In this document: positions 25,736 through 33,709 of the stretch, in pieces
How the letters are laid out: each line of letters starts with the position of its first letter
Numbering within the stretch: the first letter of the stretch is position 1
From: Stutzerimonas urumqiensis
GTDB taxonomy: Bacteria; Pseudomonadota; Gammaproteobacteria; Pseudomonadales; Pseudomonadaceae
Length of the DNA: 64,000 nucleotides
Assembly: GCF_003640395.1 (NCBI RefSeq)
Contig: NZ_RBZQ01000006.1
Location: 1 to 64,000 of the forward strand
Direction: 5' to 3'
Position numbers and translations under genes: made by a program
Notes under the pieces: model-generated
What the model saw: only the letters and a program-made list of their open reading frames with translations
Databases searched by the model: none
What the model was told of the DNA's origin: nothing

Positions 25736-26824
25736 CTACCTGACCCCAATGGCGGGTATGGAGAATTTAAACTCATTAGTTGCCATTGGCATCCCGTCTC
25801 GTTCATAGCCTTGATGTGTACTGCTTGCAGTTATTTTAAAGTTGTGGGCCTCTGCGATTTTTTGTGCGACATATAGTCCAATTCCTAGTCCGTCGTGGTG
25901 GAGGCGGTTTGCATATTTTCCGCGGACACCTTTTTTAAATATATCTATTAGCTCATTGTCGGCCAGATGCGGGCCTTCCGATGTTATGCATACGTCGGTT
26001 CCTGTGCTGGTGTCTTCTATGCTTATCTCAATTTCCGCTGTCTTTGAATATTTTAATGCGTTCTGAATTAAGCATAGGGGTATTATTGGGAAGGACTCGT
26101 ATATTGATATTTTTCGGTACGAGGTTCCTTTCATTTTGAATCTTTTGTTGTATTTCTTTCCTTCTGCGTGAAATATTATTGATTGAACTTTATCGAATAG
26201 TTTATATATTTCGCAGTTCTGTATTTCTCCATATCTGGCGCTTTCTGGGTTGAAATATATTCCTGTGAGCTTGAATGAATCAACAAGCATGTTGGCAGCT
26301 TGAAATAGTGACTTTGTTTCGCTTGTTGAATTCTCTAGTTTCTCTCCGAAGCTCTGTCCTTTGCCTTTCTCAACTATCTTTTCTGCGCTTATATGTATTT
26401 GGTTCGCCCATTTTACAGGGTCGTGAAAATAATGTAGAACTTCGGATCTTGAAATCTCAACTTGTTCTTTGATGAGTTTGTTTGTTCTGGATATTTTTTC
26501 CATCCAAATATCTGCGAGATATTTGCTGTAGCCTCTCCCTTTTGAGGATTTCTTTAGTGATTTGTCACTGTGATTGGTTTTTCTTCCTAGAACTCCATAA
26601 ATTGTTAGCCAGCTTTCGTCAACTTTGTATGAGTAGTATGAAAGGCCGAGTTCGCACACTGACTCTCCCTCGTTTTGGGATGAGCTGCATTCTTTGGTTG
26701 CGCATCTCGTTGAGCAGTATGGGTGATCTGTCATTCTGCTTTTTATTTTTTTGCCATCCATCCATATTGGTGCTTCTGGTGATGATGTCTCGCTTTCCAA
26801 GATTATTTTTAGTATTTCTTTCAT
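25736..26824 (-). CDS. Histidine-kinase-like ATPase of an AT-rich two-gene module
   Basis: A 362-residue soluble protein. Residues 35-70 hold a cysteine-rich patch (CSTRCATKECSSS...VCELGLSYY). A dimerisation-like helix near 140 carries EVLHYFHDPVKWANQI, whose histidine could be the phospho-acceptor though the usual H-E/D-x-R-x-P spacing is absent. The HATPase_c domain fills about 250-360: N-box LIQNALKYS, G1 VCITSEGPHL, G2 GLGIGLYVAQKIAEAH, closing strand FKFSIP. It has no membrane helix and no classical sensor domain. Its ATG overlaps the stop of the receiver gene (ATGA). Its base composition is strikingly AT-rich against the flanks, indicating transfer. The ATPase fold is clear; the biological role is unknown. 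Confidence 0.72.
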   Translation of the reverse strand: MKEILKIILESETSSPEAPIWMDGKKIKSRMTDHPYCSTRCATKECSSSQNEGESVCELGLSYYSYKVDESWLTIYGVLGRKTNHSDKSLKKSSKGRGYSKYLADIWMEKISRTNKLIKEQVEISRSEVLHYFHDPVKWANQIHISAEKIVEKGKGQSFGEKLENSTSETKSLFQAANMLVDSFKLTGIYFNPESARYGEIQNCEIYKLFDKVQSIIFHAEGKKYNKRFKMKGTSYRKISIYESFPIIPLCLIQNALKYSKTAEIEISIEDTSTGTDVCITSEGPHLADNELIDIFKKGVRGKYANRLHHDGLGIGLYVAQKIAEAHNFKITASSTHQGYERDGMPMATNEFKFSIPAIGVR

Positions 26825-27597
26825 ATGGATTCGCTTAGCTGGTCTAGCATTTCTTTGTATTTATGTGCATCAAGAGCGTGTGTGGCTGTTGTGCAGGACT
26901 TAATTAGATCCATATCGCCTATTTTTTTGTCTATGTATTTAAAGCCAAATTTTAGGACTTTGGCTTTCTGGTCCTGTCTTAGCCCTTTGCCTGTCAGTAG
27001 TTCGTCAATTTCTCTCGCCTTGGACTTTGGTGAGTAGATTTTTTCAAGCGTCTCAGTGATGGCTTCTTCTATTTTTTGATCTTTAATCGGTGTCTGTATT
27101 TGCTTGTCAGATAGCTTGAAATATTCCGTAAGAGTTGGGTCGTATGATTTTGATGATGCTGCTATTACAGGCTTTCTGGGGTTGTCATTTTTTATTCTTT
27201 TCATTAGTTCGAGGCCGCCTCTTTTCATGTCTTCTTCGACTATGTTTGTCACGTCAAGAATTATCAGGTCGTAGTCAAGTAGGTGCTTGTAATTTGCTAG
27301 GGATACACTGGTTATACATGTAATGTTGAATCCGGATCGCTGCAAATATGCTGTTGGGTAATTTTCTGGTTGGTCGTCAACAATTGCTATTCGTTTAGAT
27401 TTTAAGTCTGCAGGGTGTTTGTTTTTTGAGCTTACAAAGGACTGCATGTCTGCGTGAGGTGTAATCTCATTTTTTTTGTTTTTTAGCCAGGTCTTGACGG
27501 CTTTGTATATGCCAATGATTGTGAAGATTCCCAGCGTAATAGTGATGAGGTTTGACAACCATCCAAGATCTGCCCAGAACTCTTTTATAAGATTCAT
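26821..27597 (-). CDS. Membrane-anchored receiver-domain protein
   Basis: A 258-residue protein. One N-terminal membrane helix (LSNLITITLGIFTIIGIY, about 14-33) is followed by a basic stretch. A receiver domain covers about 68-185: acidic pocket AIVDDQPE, phospho-acceptor region LIILDVTNI, switch residue region VIAASSKS, and the lysine of TPIKD. The C-terminal 70 residues are helical (GLRQDQKAKVLKFGFKYIDK) with no DNA-binding or enzymatic motif. A receiver tied to the membrane and partnered with a kinase-like ATPase is unusual. The start codon lies only 10 bases beyond the T-run of the nrdB terminator, leaving no room for a private promoter downstream of that hairpin. Confidence 0.72.
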   Translation of the reverse strand: MNLIKEFWADLGWLSNLITITLGIFTIIGIYKAVKTWLKNKKNEITPHADMQSFVSSKNKHPADLKSKRIAIVDDQPENYPTAYLQRSGFNITCITSVSLANYKHLLDYDLIILDVTNIVEEDMKRGGLELMKRIKNDNPRKPVIAASSKSYDPTLTEYFKLSDKQIQTPIKDQKIEEAITETLEKIYSPKSKAREIDELLTGKGLRQDQKAKVLKFGFKYIDKKIGDMDLIKSCTTATHALDAHKYKEMLDQLSESI

Positions 27598-27607
27598 TAA
27601 TTTTTCT

Positions 27608-27635
27608 CAAAAAAAGCCCCGCGCAAGGCGGGGCT
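27608..27635 (-). terminator. Rho-independent terminator downstream of nrdB
   Basis: On the minus strand AGCCCCGC, loop CTTGC, GCGGGGCT is followed by TTTTTTTG. It ends the nrdA-nrdB transcript about 80 bases past the nrdB stop. Because the receiver gene starts only 10 bases downstream in the same direction, the hairpin also acts as a leader barrier for that module. Confidence 0.85.
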
Positions 27636-27714
27636 CTGGTCTTTAATCGCTGCCCCAAACTTCCATTTCAGGTAAAGCGCCTTCCAATCTGTCCTAATGG
27701 TCTAGACCTAGGAA

Positions 27715-28962
27715 TCAATCCCAACTCAACGCCCCACCCGTCTGATACTCAATAACCCGCGTCTCAAAGAAGTTCTTCTCCTTCTTCAAATCCATGATCT
27801 CACTCATCCACGGGAACGGGTTGGTAGTACCCGGATATTCCTCTTTAAGGCCAATCTGCGTCAGGCGGCGGTTGGCGATGAACTTGAGGTAGTCCTCCAT
27901 CATCGCGGCGTTCATGCCGAGGACGCCGCGGGGCATGGTGTCGCGGGCGTATTCGATTTCGAGCTGGGTGCCCTGGAGGATCATCTGGGTCGCTTCGTCC
28001 TTCATGTCGGCGTCCCACAGGTGCGGGTTTTCGATCTTGATCTGGTTGATCATGTCGATGCCGAAGTTCAGGTGCATGGATTCGTCGCGCAGGATGTATT
28101 GGAACTGCTCGGCGGTGCCGGTCATCTTGTTGCGGCGGCCCATGGAGAGGATCTGGGTGAAGCCGCAGTAGAAGAAGATGCCTTCGAGCACGCAGTAGTA
28201 GGCGATGAGGTTGCGCAGGAACTGCTTGTCGGTCTCCGGGGTGCCGGTCTGGAAGGTCGGGTCGGAGATGGAGCGGGTGTACTTGAGGCCCCAGCTGGCC
28301 TTTTTCGCGACGCTCGGGATCTCGTGGTACATGTTGAAGATCTCGCCTTCATCCATGCCCAGCGATTCGATGCAGTACTGGTAGGCGTGGGTGTGGATCG
28401 CCTCTTCGAAGGCCTGGCGCAGGATGTACTGGCGGCACTCGGGGTTGGTGATCAGGCGGTAGGTGGCCAGCACGAGGTTGTTGGCGACCAGGCTGTCGGC
28501 GGTGGAGAAGAAGCCGAGGTTGCGCTTGACGATGCGGCGCTCGTCTTCGGTGAGGCCGTCCTTGCTCTTCCACAGGGCAATGTCGGCGTTCATGTTCACT
28601 TCCTGCGGCATCCAGTGGTTGGCGCAACCATCCAGATACTTCTGCCAGGCCCACTCGTACTTGAAGGGGACGAGTTGGTTGAGGTCGGCGCGGGCGTTGA
28701 TCATGCGCTTCTCGTCGACGCGCACGCGGGCCGATTCGCCTTCCAGCTCGTTGAGACCTTCCTGGATGTCGAGGTCGTTCAGGGCGGCCTTGGCGCGGGC
28801 GACCGCATCGGAGTCGCCGGCGGCGACGGCGCGCGCTTCGTGGGCGGCGGCGTCACCGACCTTGTCGAGCTTTTCCAGGCTCATGTCTGGGGTGGCTTCG
28901 GCGTTGGCGGGTTTGGTGGCGACGTCGTCTTCGGGTTTGTCGAATTCTTCCCAGCTCAGCAT
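27715..28962 (-). CDS. nrdB: Ribonucleoside-diphosphate reductase class I, beta subunit
   Basis: A 415-residue protein, the usual Pseudomonas NrdB length. The first 75 residues are an acidic extension; the ferritin-like core begins at [20 protein letters not shown]. Metal-site segments are [32 protein letters not shown] and [12 protein letters not shown], and the C-terminal [10 protein letters not shown] contains the tail that docks on NrdA. It holds the diiron-tyrosyl radical used by NrdA to make deoxyribonucleotides. AGGAGG stands before the ATG. It follows nrdA in the same direction across a 444-base gap carrying a structured element. Confidence 0.96.
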   Translation of the reverse strand: MLSWEEFDKPEDDVATKPANAEATPDMSLEKLDKVGDAAAHEARAVAAGDSDAVARAKAALNDLDIQEGLNELEGESARVRVDEKRMINARADLNQLVPFKYEWAWQKYLDGCANHWMPQEVNMNADIALWKSKDGLTEDERRIVKRNLGFFSTADSLVANNLVLATYRLITNPECRQYILRQAFEEAIHTHAYQYCIESLGMDEGEIFNMYHEIPSVAKKASWGLKYTRSISDPTFQTGTPETDKQFLRNLIAYYCVLEGIFFYCGFTQILSMGRRNKMTGTAEQFQYILRDESMHLNFGIDMINQIKIENPHLWDADMKDEATQMILQGTQLEIEYARDTMPRGVLGMNAAMMEDYLKFIANRRLTQIGLKEEYPGTTNPFPWMSEIMDLKKEKNFFETRVIEYQTGGALSWD

Positions 28963-29164
28963 GGCGGGTTCCTCCTGCGGGACCGGGCGTGCCGGTCGGA
29001 ATATGGGTTGTGCGGCGGTGCACGCGTTGGCGACGTTCAGGCACCAGCGCCGCTGGTGTTTTTCTTGTGCCGAACCTAGCGCGGTGGGGCGTGGTTCAGT
29101 CAATGGTGTTCGGGTGGGTTGGGGCCGTTGCGAGCCAGAACTCGGCGTTTCCCCCTCGCTTCTA

Positions 29165-29400
29165 CAAAGGCCTTCACCCTAGCCCTCTCCGTGGGGAGAG
29201 GGGATGGTTCTGTGTGCTTTGGCCTTACGGCCACTGCGGAGTGAGCGTGAAGCTGAGCGAGTGGCTGCTAGGCGCCGGCTGGTGAGGATCCCCTGAGCGT
29301 ACTGAAGTACGTGATGGGGGCCGATCCAGCCGGCAACAACGCAGACGCCGTTCTTCTCTCTACCTCTTGCCCTCTCCCTGGAAGGAGAGGGCAGCGCGCC
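29165..29400. repeat. REP-like palindromes between nrdA and nrdB
   Basis: CCCTCTCCGTGGGGAGAGGG (29183-29202) and CCCTCTCCCTGGAAGGAGAGGG (about 29369-29390) are two copies of a palindrome common between pseudomonad genes. They flank the structured element at 29271-29349. A smaller hairpin, GGCCTTACGGCC, is at 29221-29232. No gene is present between 28963 and 29406. Confidence 0.6.
29271..29349 (-). ncRNA. Candidate structured RNA element in the nrdA-nrdB intergenic region
   Basis: Nested pairings are evident: GCCGGCTGG (29274-29282) with CCAGCCGGC (29326-29334), CCCC (29290-29293) with GGGG (29316-29319), and an apical CGTAC-TGAA-GTACG (29298-29311). An outer GGCG/CGCC pair extends the base. 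The strand shown follows the operon direction, but the palindromes would fold on either strand. It could be a processing or attenuation structure that sets the NrdA:NrdB ratio, or a small mobile palindromic element. I cannot name an RNA family for it. Confidence 0.45.
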
Positions 29401-29406
29401 TTCCGT

Positions 29407-32307
29407 TTACTGGCAAGCTTCGCAGTCCGGGTTGTCGATGGAGCACGCCAGCGGCACCGGTGCCGGCTTCGGCGCTTCGGCCGGGGCGGCGGGAGCGGCT
29501 TGCAGGCCTTCGGTGTTGCCGCCGGCCGACACGGCGTTGAGCTTGCCGGTGTTGATGGTCGACTTTTCGGTGCTGGTTGCGGCCAGGGCACGGAGGTAGT
29601 AGGTGGTCTTCAGGCCACGGAACCACGCCATGCGGTAGGTCACGTCGAGCTTCTTGCCCGAGGCGCCGGCAATGTAGAGGTTCAGCGACTGGGCCTGGTC
29701 GATCCACTTCTGGCGACGGCTGGCGGCTTCGACGATCCAGCGGGTTTCCACTTCGAACGCGGTGGCGTAGAGGTCCTTGAGGTCCTGCGGGATGCGCTCG
29801 ATCTGCTGCACGGAGCCGTCGTAGTACTTGAGGTCGTTGACCATGACCGGGTCCCACAGGCCGCGCGCCTTGAGGTCGTGCACCAGGTAGGGGTTGATCA
29901 CGGTGAATTCGCCCGAGAGGTTCGATTTCACGTACAGGTTCTGGTAGGTCGGCTCGATCGACTGTGACACGCCGGTGATGTTGGCGATGGTCGCGGTCGG
30001 GGCGATGGCCATGATGTTCGAGTTGCGGATGCCCTTCTTCACGCGCTCGCGCACCGGTGCCCAGTCCAGGGATTCGGAGAGGTCGACGTCGATGTACTTC
30101 TGGCCGCGCGCTTCGATGAGGATCTGCTGGGAATCCAGCGGCAGGATGCCCTTGGACCACAGCGAACCGTCGAAGCTGGAGTAGGCGCCACGCTCGTCGG
30201 CCAGGTCGCAGGACGCCTGGATGGCGAAGTAGCTGATGGCTTCCATCGACTTGTCGGCGAACTCGACGGCCGCATCCGAGCCGTAGGGGATGTGCTGCAG
30301 GTACAGCGCATCCTGGAAGCCCATGATGCCGAGGCCCACCGGGCGGTGCTTGAGGTTGGAGTTCTCGGCCTGCGGGACGGAGTAGTAGTTGATGTCGATG
30401 ACGTTATCGAGCATGCGCACGGCTGTCTTCACGGTGCGCTCGAGCTTGGCGATGTCCAGCTTGCCGTCGACGATGTGGTTCACCAGGTTCACCGAACCCA
30501 GGTTGCACACGGCGATCTCGTCCTTGTTGGTGTTCAGCGTGATCTCGGTGCAGAGGTTGGAGCTGTGCACCACGCCGACGTGCTGCTGCGGGCTGCGCAG
30601 GTTGCACGGGTCCTTGAAGGTCAGCCACGGGTGGCCGGTCTCGAACAGCATCGAGAGCATCTTGCGCCACAGGTCCTTGGCCGGCAGCGTCTTGAACAGC
30701 TTGAGCTTGCCGTACTTGGTCAGCTCCTCGTAGTACTCGTAGCGTTCCTCGAAGGCGCGGCCGGTGAGGTCGTGCAGGTCGGGCACGTCGGACGGGGAGA
30801 AGAGCGTCCAGGGACCATCGTCGAACACGCGCTTCATGAACAGGTCCGGAATCCAGTTCGCGGTGTTCATGTCGTGGGTGCGGCGGCGGTCGTCGCCGGT
30901 GTTCTTGCGCAGTTCGAGGAATTCCTCGATGTCCAGGTGCCAGGTTTCGAGGTACGCGCAGACCGCGCCCTTGCGCTTGCCGCCCTGGTTGACCGCCACG
31001 GCGGTGTCGTTGACGACCTTGAGGAACGGAACCACGCCCTGGCTCTTGCCGTTGGTGCCCTTGATGTAGGCGCCGAGCGCGCGGACCGGCGTCCAGTCGT
31101 TGCCCAGACCGCCGGCGAACTTGGAGAGCAGGGCGTTATCGCGGATGGCGTCGTAGATGCCGCCCAGATCGTCCGGCACGGTGGTCAGGTAGCAGGACGA
31201 CAGTTGCGGACGCAGGGTGCCGGCGTTGAACAGCGTCGGGGTGGATGACATGTAGTCGAACGAGGAGAGCAGGTTGTAGAACTCGATCGCCCGGGCTTCG
31301 CGGTCCTGCTTCTCTTCGATGGCCAGGCCCATGGCGACGCGCATGAAGAAGATCTGCGGCAGCTCGAAACGGATACCGTCCTTGTGGATGAAGTAGCGGT
31401 CGTAGAGCGTCTGCAGGCCCAGGTAGGTGAACTGCTGGTCGCGCTCGTGATCGAGCGCGGCGCCCAGCTTGGCCAGGTCATAGCCCTTGAGCTTGCTGTC
31501 GATCAGCTCGAACTCGGAGCCTTTTTCAACGTAGGCCGGCAGGGCCTTGGCGTACAGCTCGGCCATTTCGTGATGGGTGGCGCTTTCGGCGACGCCGAGA
31601 AAGCTCAGGGCTTCGGCGCGCAGGGTGTCCATCAGCAGGCGGGCGGTGACGTAGGAGTAGTTCGGCTCGCGCTCGACCAGGGTACGGGCGGTCATCACCA
31701 GGGCAGTGTTGACGTCCTTCTCGCCGACGCCGTCGTAGAGGTTCTTCAGCGTTTCGCGCTCGATCAGCGCGCCGTCGACTTCGGCCAGGCCTTCGCAGGC
31801 CTCGCGGATGATGGTCTGCAGACGGCCCATGTCCAGCGGTTGCAGGCTGCCGTCGGCCTTGGTGATGCGGATGCTCGGGTGCGGCTGGGCGATTTCGTCG
31901 CCGACGCTGCGCTTGCGCTCCTGGGCGCGGGCTTCGCGGTAGATCACGTAGTCGCGCGCGACCTTGTGCTCGCCGGCGCGCATCAGCGCCAGCTCGACCT
32001 GGTCCTGGATTTCTTCGATGTGGATGGTGCCGCCGGAGGGCATGCGGCGCTTGAAGGTGGTGCTGACCTGCTCGGTCAGGCGGCGCACGGTGTCATGGAT
32101 GCGGGACGAGGCAGCGGCATTGCCGCCTTCCACAGCGAGGAATGCCTTGGTGATGGCCACGGTGATCTTGTCGTCGGTGTAGGGAACGACGGTACCGTTG
32201 CGCTTGATCACCCGCAGCTGGCCCGGGGCGGTGGCGGCCAGGTCCTGGCTGCTGTCGGCCGCGGAGGGCGCTGGCTGCGGCTTCTCGCGTGTGGTCTCTG
32301 TCTGCAT
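29407..32307 (-). CDS. nrdA: Ribonucleoside-diphosphate reductase class I, alpha subunit
   Basis: A 966-residue catalytic subunit. Two ATP-cones occur in tandem at the N-terminus (LRVIKRNGTVVPYTDDKITV and IRITKADGSLQPLDMGRL), as in Pseudomonas NrdA, where they set overall activity by ATP/dATP. Catalytic features are the first redox cysteine in LSSCYLTT, the NLCTEI motif with the thiyl-radical cysteine and glutamate, and the C-terminal shuttle pair in NPDCEACQ. It converts ribonucleoside diphosphates to deoxy forms with NrdB. GGAG precedes the ATG at 32307. A 675-base upstream region carries NrdR-like and DnaA boxes; the gene is divergent from the rstA-like regulator. Confidence 0.96.
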   Translation of the reverse strand: MQTETTREKPQPAPSAADSSQDLAATAPGQLRVIKRNGTVVPYTDDKITVAITKAFLAVEGGNAAASSRIHDTVRRLTEQVSTTFKRRMPSGGTIHIEEIQDQVELALMRAGEHKVARDYVIYREARAQERKRSVGDEIAQPHPSIRITKADGSLQPLDMGRLQTIIREACEGLAEVDGALIERETLKNLYDGVGEKDVNTALVMTARTLVEREPNYSYVTARLLMDTLRAEALSFLGVAESATHHEMAELYAKALPAYVEKGSEFELIDSKLKGYDLAKLGAALDHERDQQFTYLGLQTLYDRYFIHKDGIRFELPQIFFMRVAMGLAIEEKQDREARAIEFYNLLSSFDYMSSTPTLFNAGTLRPQLSSCYLTTVPDDLGGIYDAIRDNALLSKFAGGLGNDWTPVRALGAYIKGTNGKSQGVVPFLKVVNDTAVAVNQGGKRKGAVCAYLETWHLDIEEFLELRKNTGDDRRRTHDMNTANWIPDLFMKRVFDDGPWTLFSPSDVPDLHDLTGRAFEERYEYYEELTKYGKLKLFKTLPAKDLWRKMLSMLFETGHPWLTFKDPCNLRSPQQHVGVVHSSNLCTEITLNTNKDEIAVCNLGSVNLVNHIVDGKLDIAKLERTVKTAVRMLDNVIDINYYSVPQAENSNLKHRPVGLGIMGFQDALYLQHIPYGSDAAVEFADKSMEAISYFAIQASCDLADERGAYSSFDGSLWSKGILPLDSQQILIEARGQKYIDVDLSESLDWAPVRERVKKGIRNSNIMAIAPTATIANITGVSQSIEPTYQNLYVKSNLSGEFTVINPYLVHDLKARGLWDPVMVNDLKYYDGSVQQIERIPQDLKDLYATAFEVETRWIVEAASRRQKWIDQAQSLNLYIAGASGKKLDVTYRMAWFRGLKTTYYLRALAATSTEKSTINTGKLNAVSAGGNTEGLQAAPAAPAEAPKPAPVPLACSIDNPDCEACQ

Positions 32308-32478
32308 GAGGGTCTCCGGTCTCTGAGTTCTAGTTCTGGAATTGCGTTGGTTCTGGGCTGCACGCCCGGCCTGTGCCTGATAACGACCGCACGCCGGACG
32401 GGCCGGCACACGGGTACTGCTGTAACGGAGAGAGGTCCGAGCGCGCCTCCCTGGCTTGACAACGAGCGTGGCCAATGA

Positions 32479-32494
32479 CCACTACATCTAGTGG
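32479..32494 (-). promoter_or_regulatory. NrdR-box-like palindrome proximal to nrdA
   Basis: CCACTACATCTAGTGG is a near-perfect 16-base palindrome with the NrdR core CACTA...TAGTG. It lies 172 bases before the nrdA start. NrdR boxes normally occur in pairs about three helical turns apart; no second box is visible at that distance. Confidence 0.6.
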
Positions 32495-32667
32495 CACCTT
32501 GTACGCTCGTCGCTGAGCATACTCGGCACCGTTGCGCAAGCCTCGCTCTTGAGGAATCGAGCGGCTTGAGCCGGCTTTGAAGCAGCCGGGCGTTGATTCA
32601 GGGCCTTGCGCGTGAGGGTTTCCCAACCCTGTCCGTTTCGCTCCGCCTTGTGTCTCTTTGCGATTCT

Positions 32668-32687
32668 AGCCCCAAGATGTAGGGGCT
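32668..32687. promoter_or_regulatory. Palindrome AGCCCC-N8-GGGGCT upstream of nrdA
   Basis: On the minus strand it reads AGCCCCTACATCTTGGGGCT, sharing the CTACATCT core with the box at 32479, and is followed by a TAGAAT hexamer (32663-32668) that could be a -10. It may be a weak NrdR-like site or a short hairpin. Confidence 0.3.
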
Positions 32688-32754
32688 GCCGCCTGTGGGG
32701 CAACACGATAATCGCGCCTCCGGGGTAATGCAAGACAGCCTCGCCGGAACAACC

Positions 32755-32763
32755 TGTGGATAA
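32755..32763 (-). promoter_or_regulatory. Perfect DnaA box upstream of nrdA
   Basis: TTATCCACA on the minus strand (TGTGGATAA on plus). DnaA binding near nrdAB is known in E. coli, where it ties reductase expression to replication initiation. A single consensus 9-mer can occur by chance, but its position in this control region is suggestive. Confidence 0.5.
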
Positions 32764-32881
32764 ATTGTGGGTACACGGTGGGTGACCGCAGCCGGTGCCG
32801 GCTAGCCCGCGGATGGCGTGCTTTTGCCGTTCGTCGCGCATTCGAGGTCGATTTCGCATGGCCGATGGCGGCATAGTGCCA

Positions 32882-32897
32882 ACACTATATGTAGTGT
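32882..32897 (-). promoter_or_regulatory. NrdR-box-like palindrome in the nrdA/rstA divergent region
   Basis: ACACTATATGTAGTGT closely fits the NrdR consensus. On the minus strand it contains TATAGT, a good -10 hexamer, so a repressor bound here would block a promoter reading toward nrdA, giving a leader near 575 bases. It is also 86 bases from the rstA-like start. Confidence 0.65.
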
Positions 32898-32982
32898 TGA
32901 TTGCAAGTGATTCCGGGCAAGCCGCGAAGCCGTGCCGGATTGCTAGAATGCCGACCTCGTCGCAACCCGGGGGTAACGAGAC

Positions 32983-33708
32983 GTGGAGCACGAAGTCTGG
33001 AAGATCCTCATCGTTGAGGACGATCAGCGTCTGGCCGAACTGACGCGCGAGTACCTCGAAGGCAATGGCTTCGCCGTGTCGATCGAGGCCGACGGCGCGC
33101 GGGCGGTCGAGCGGATCGTCGGCGAACAGCCGGACCTGGTCGTGCTGGATCTCATGCTGCCCGGGCTCGACGGTCTCTCGGTGTGCCGCGAGGTGCGTGG
33201 CCGCTACGACGGGCCGATCCTGATGCTCACCGCGCGAGCCGATGACATGGATCAGGTGCTGGGCCTCGAGATGGGCGCCGATGACTACGTCTGCAAACCC
33301 GTCCGCCCGCGCGTGTTGCTGGCGCGGGTGCGTGCGCTGCTCAGGCGCCGCGAGGCGAACGATGCGCCTGCCGTGGCAGCCGACGGCAAGCGGCTGACCT
33401 TCGGCCCGCTGACGATCGACAGCGCGCTGCGCGAAGCCTGGCTGCGCGGCGATGGCATCGAGCTGACCAGTGCCGAGTTCGATCTGCTGTGGCTGCTGAC
33501 GAGCAACGCCGGGCGCACGCTGTCGCGCGAGGAAATCTTCGGCGAGCTGCGCGGCATCGAATACGACGGCCAGGATCGCTCCATCGACGTGCGCATCTCG
33601 CGCATCCGGCCCAAGATCGGCGACGACCCGGAGCATCCACGCCTGATCAAGACCATCCGCGGCAAGGGCTACCTGTTCGTCGCCGAGGCGGCGCGGGCGC
33701 TGAGCTGA
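32983..33708 (+). CDS. rstA: OmpR-family response regulator, RstA-like
   Basis: A 241-residue regulator. The receiver occupies residues 5-118 with acidic pair VEDD, phospho-acceptor in VVLDLMLPG, and K in CKPVRP. The OmpR-type winged helix follows (LTSAEFDLLWLLTSNAGRTL, RSIDVRISRIRPKIGDD, IRGKGYLF). The GTG start is preceded by GGGGGTAACGAG. It is followed one base later by its kinase gene, which has RstB features. Target genes are unknown here; RstAB in enterics responds to acid, Mg and envelope conditions via PhoP links, which need not apply. Confidence 0.88.
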   Translation: MEHEVWKILIVEDDQRLAELTREYLEGNGFAVSIEADGARAVERIVGEQPDLVVLDLMLPGLDGLSVCREVRGRYDGPILMLTARADDMDQVLGLEMGADDYVCKPVRPRVLLARVRALLRRREANDAPAVAADGKRLTFGPLTIDSALREAWLRGDGIELTSAEFDLLWLLTSNAGRTLSREEIFGELRGIEYDGQDRSIDVRISRIRPKIGDDPEHPRLIKTIRGKGYLFVAEAARALS

Positions 33709-33709
33709 C

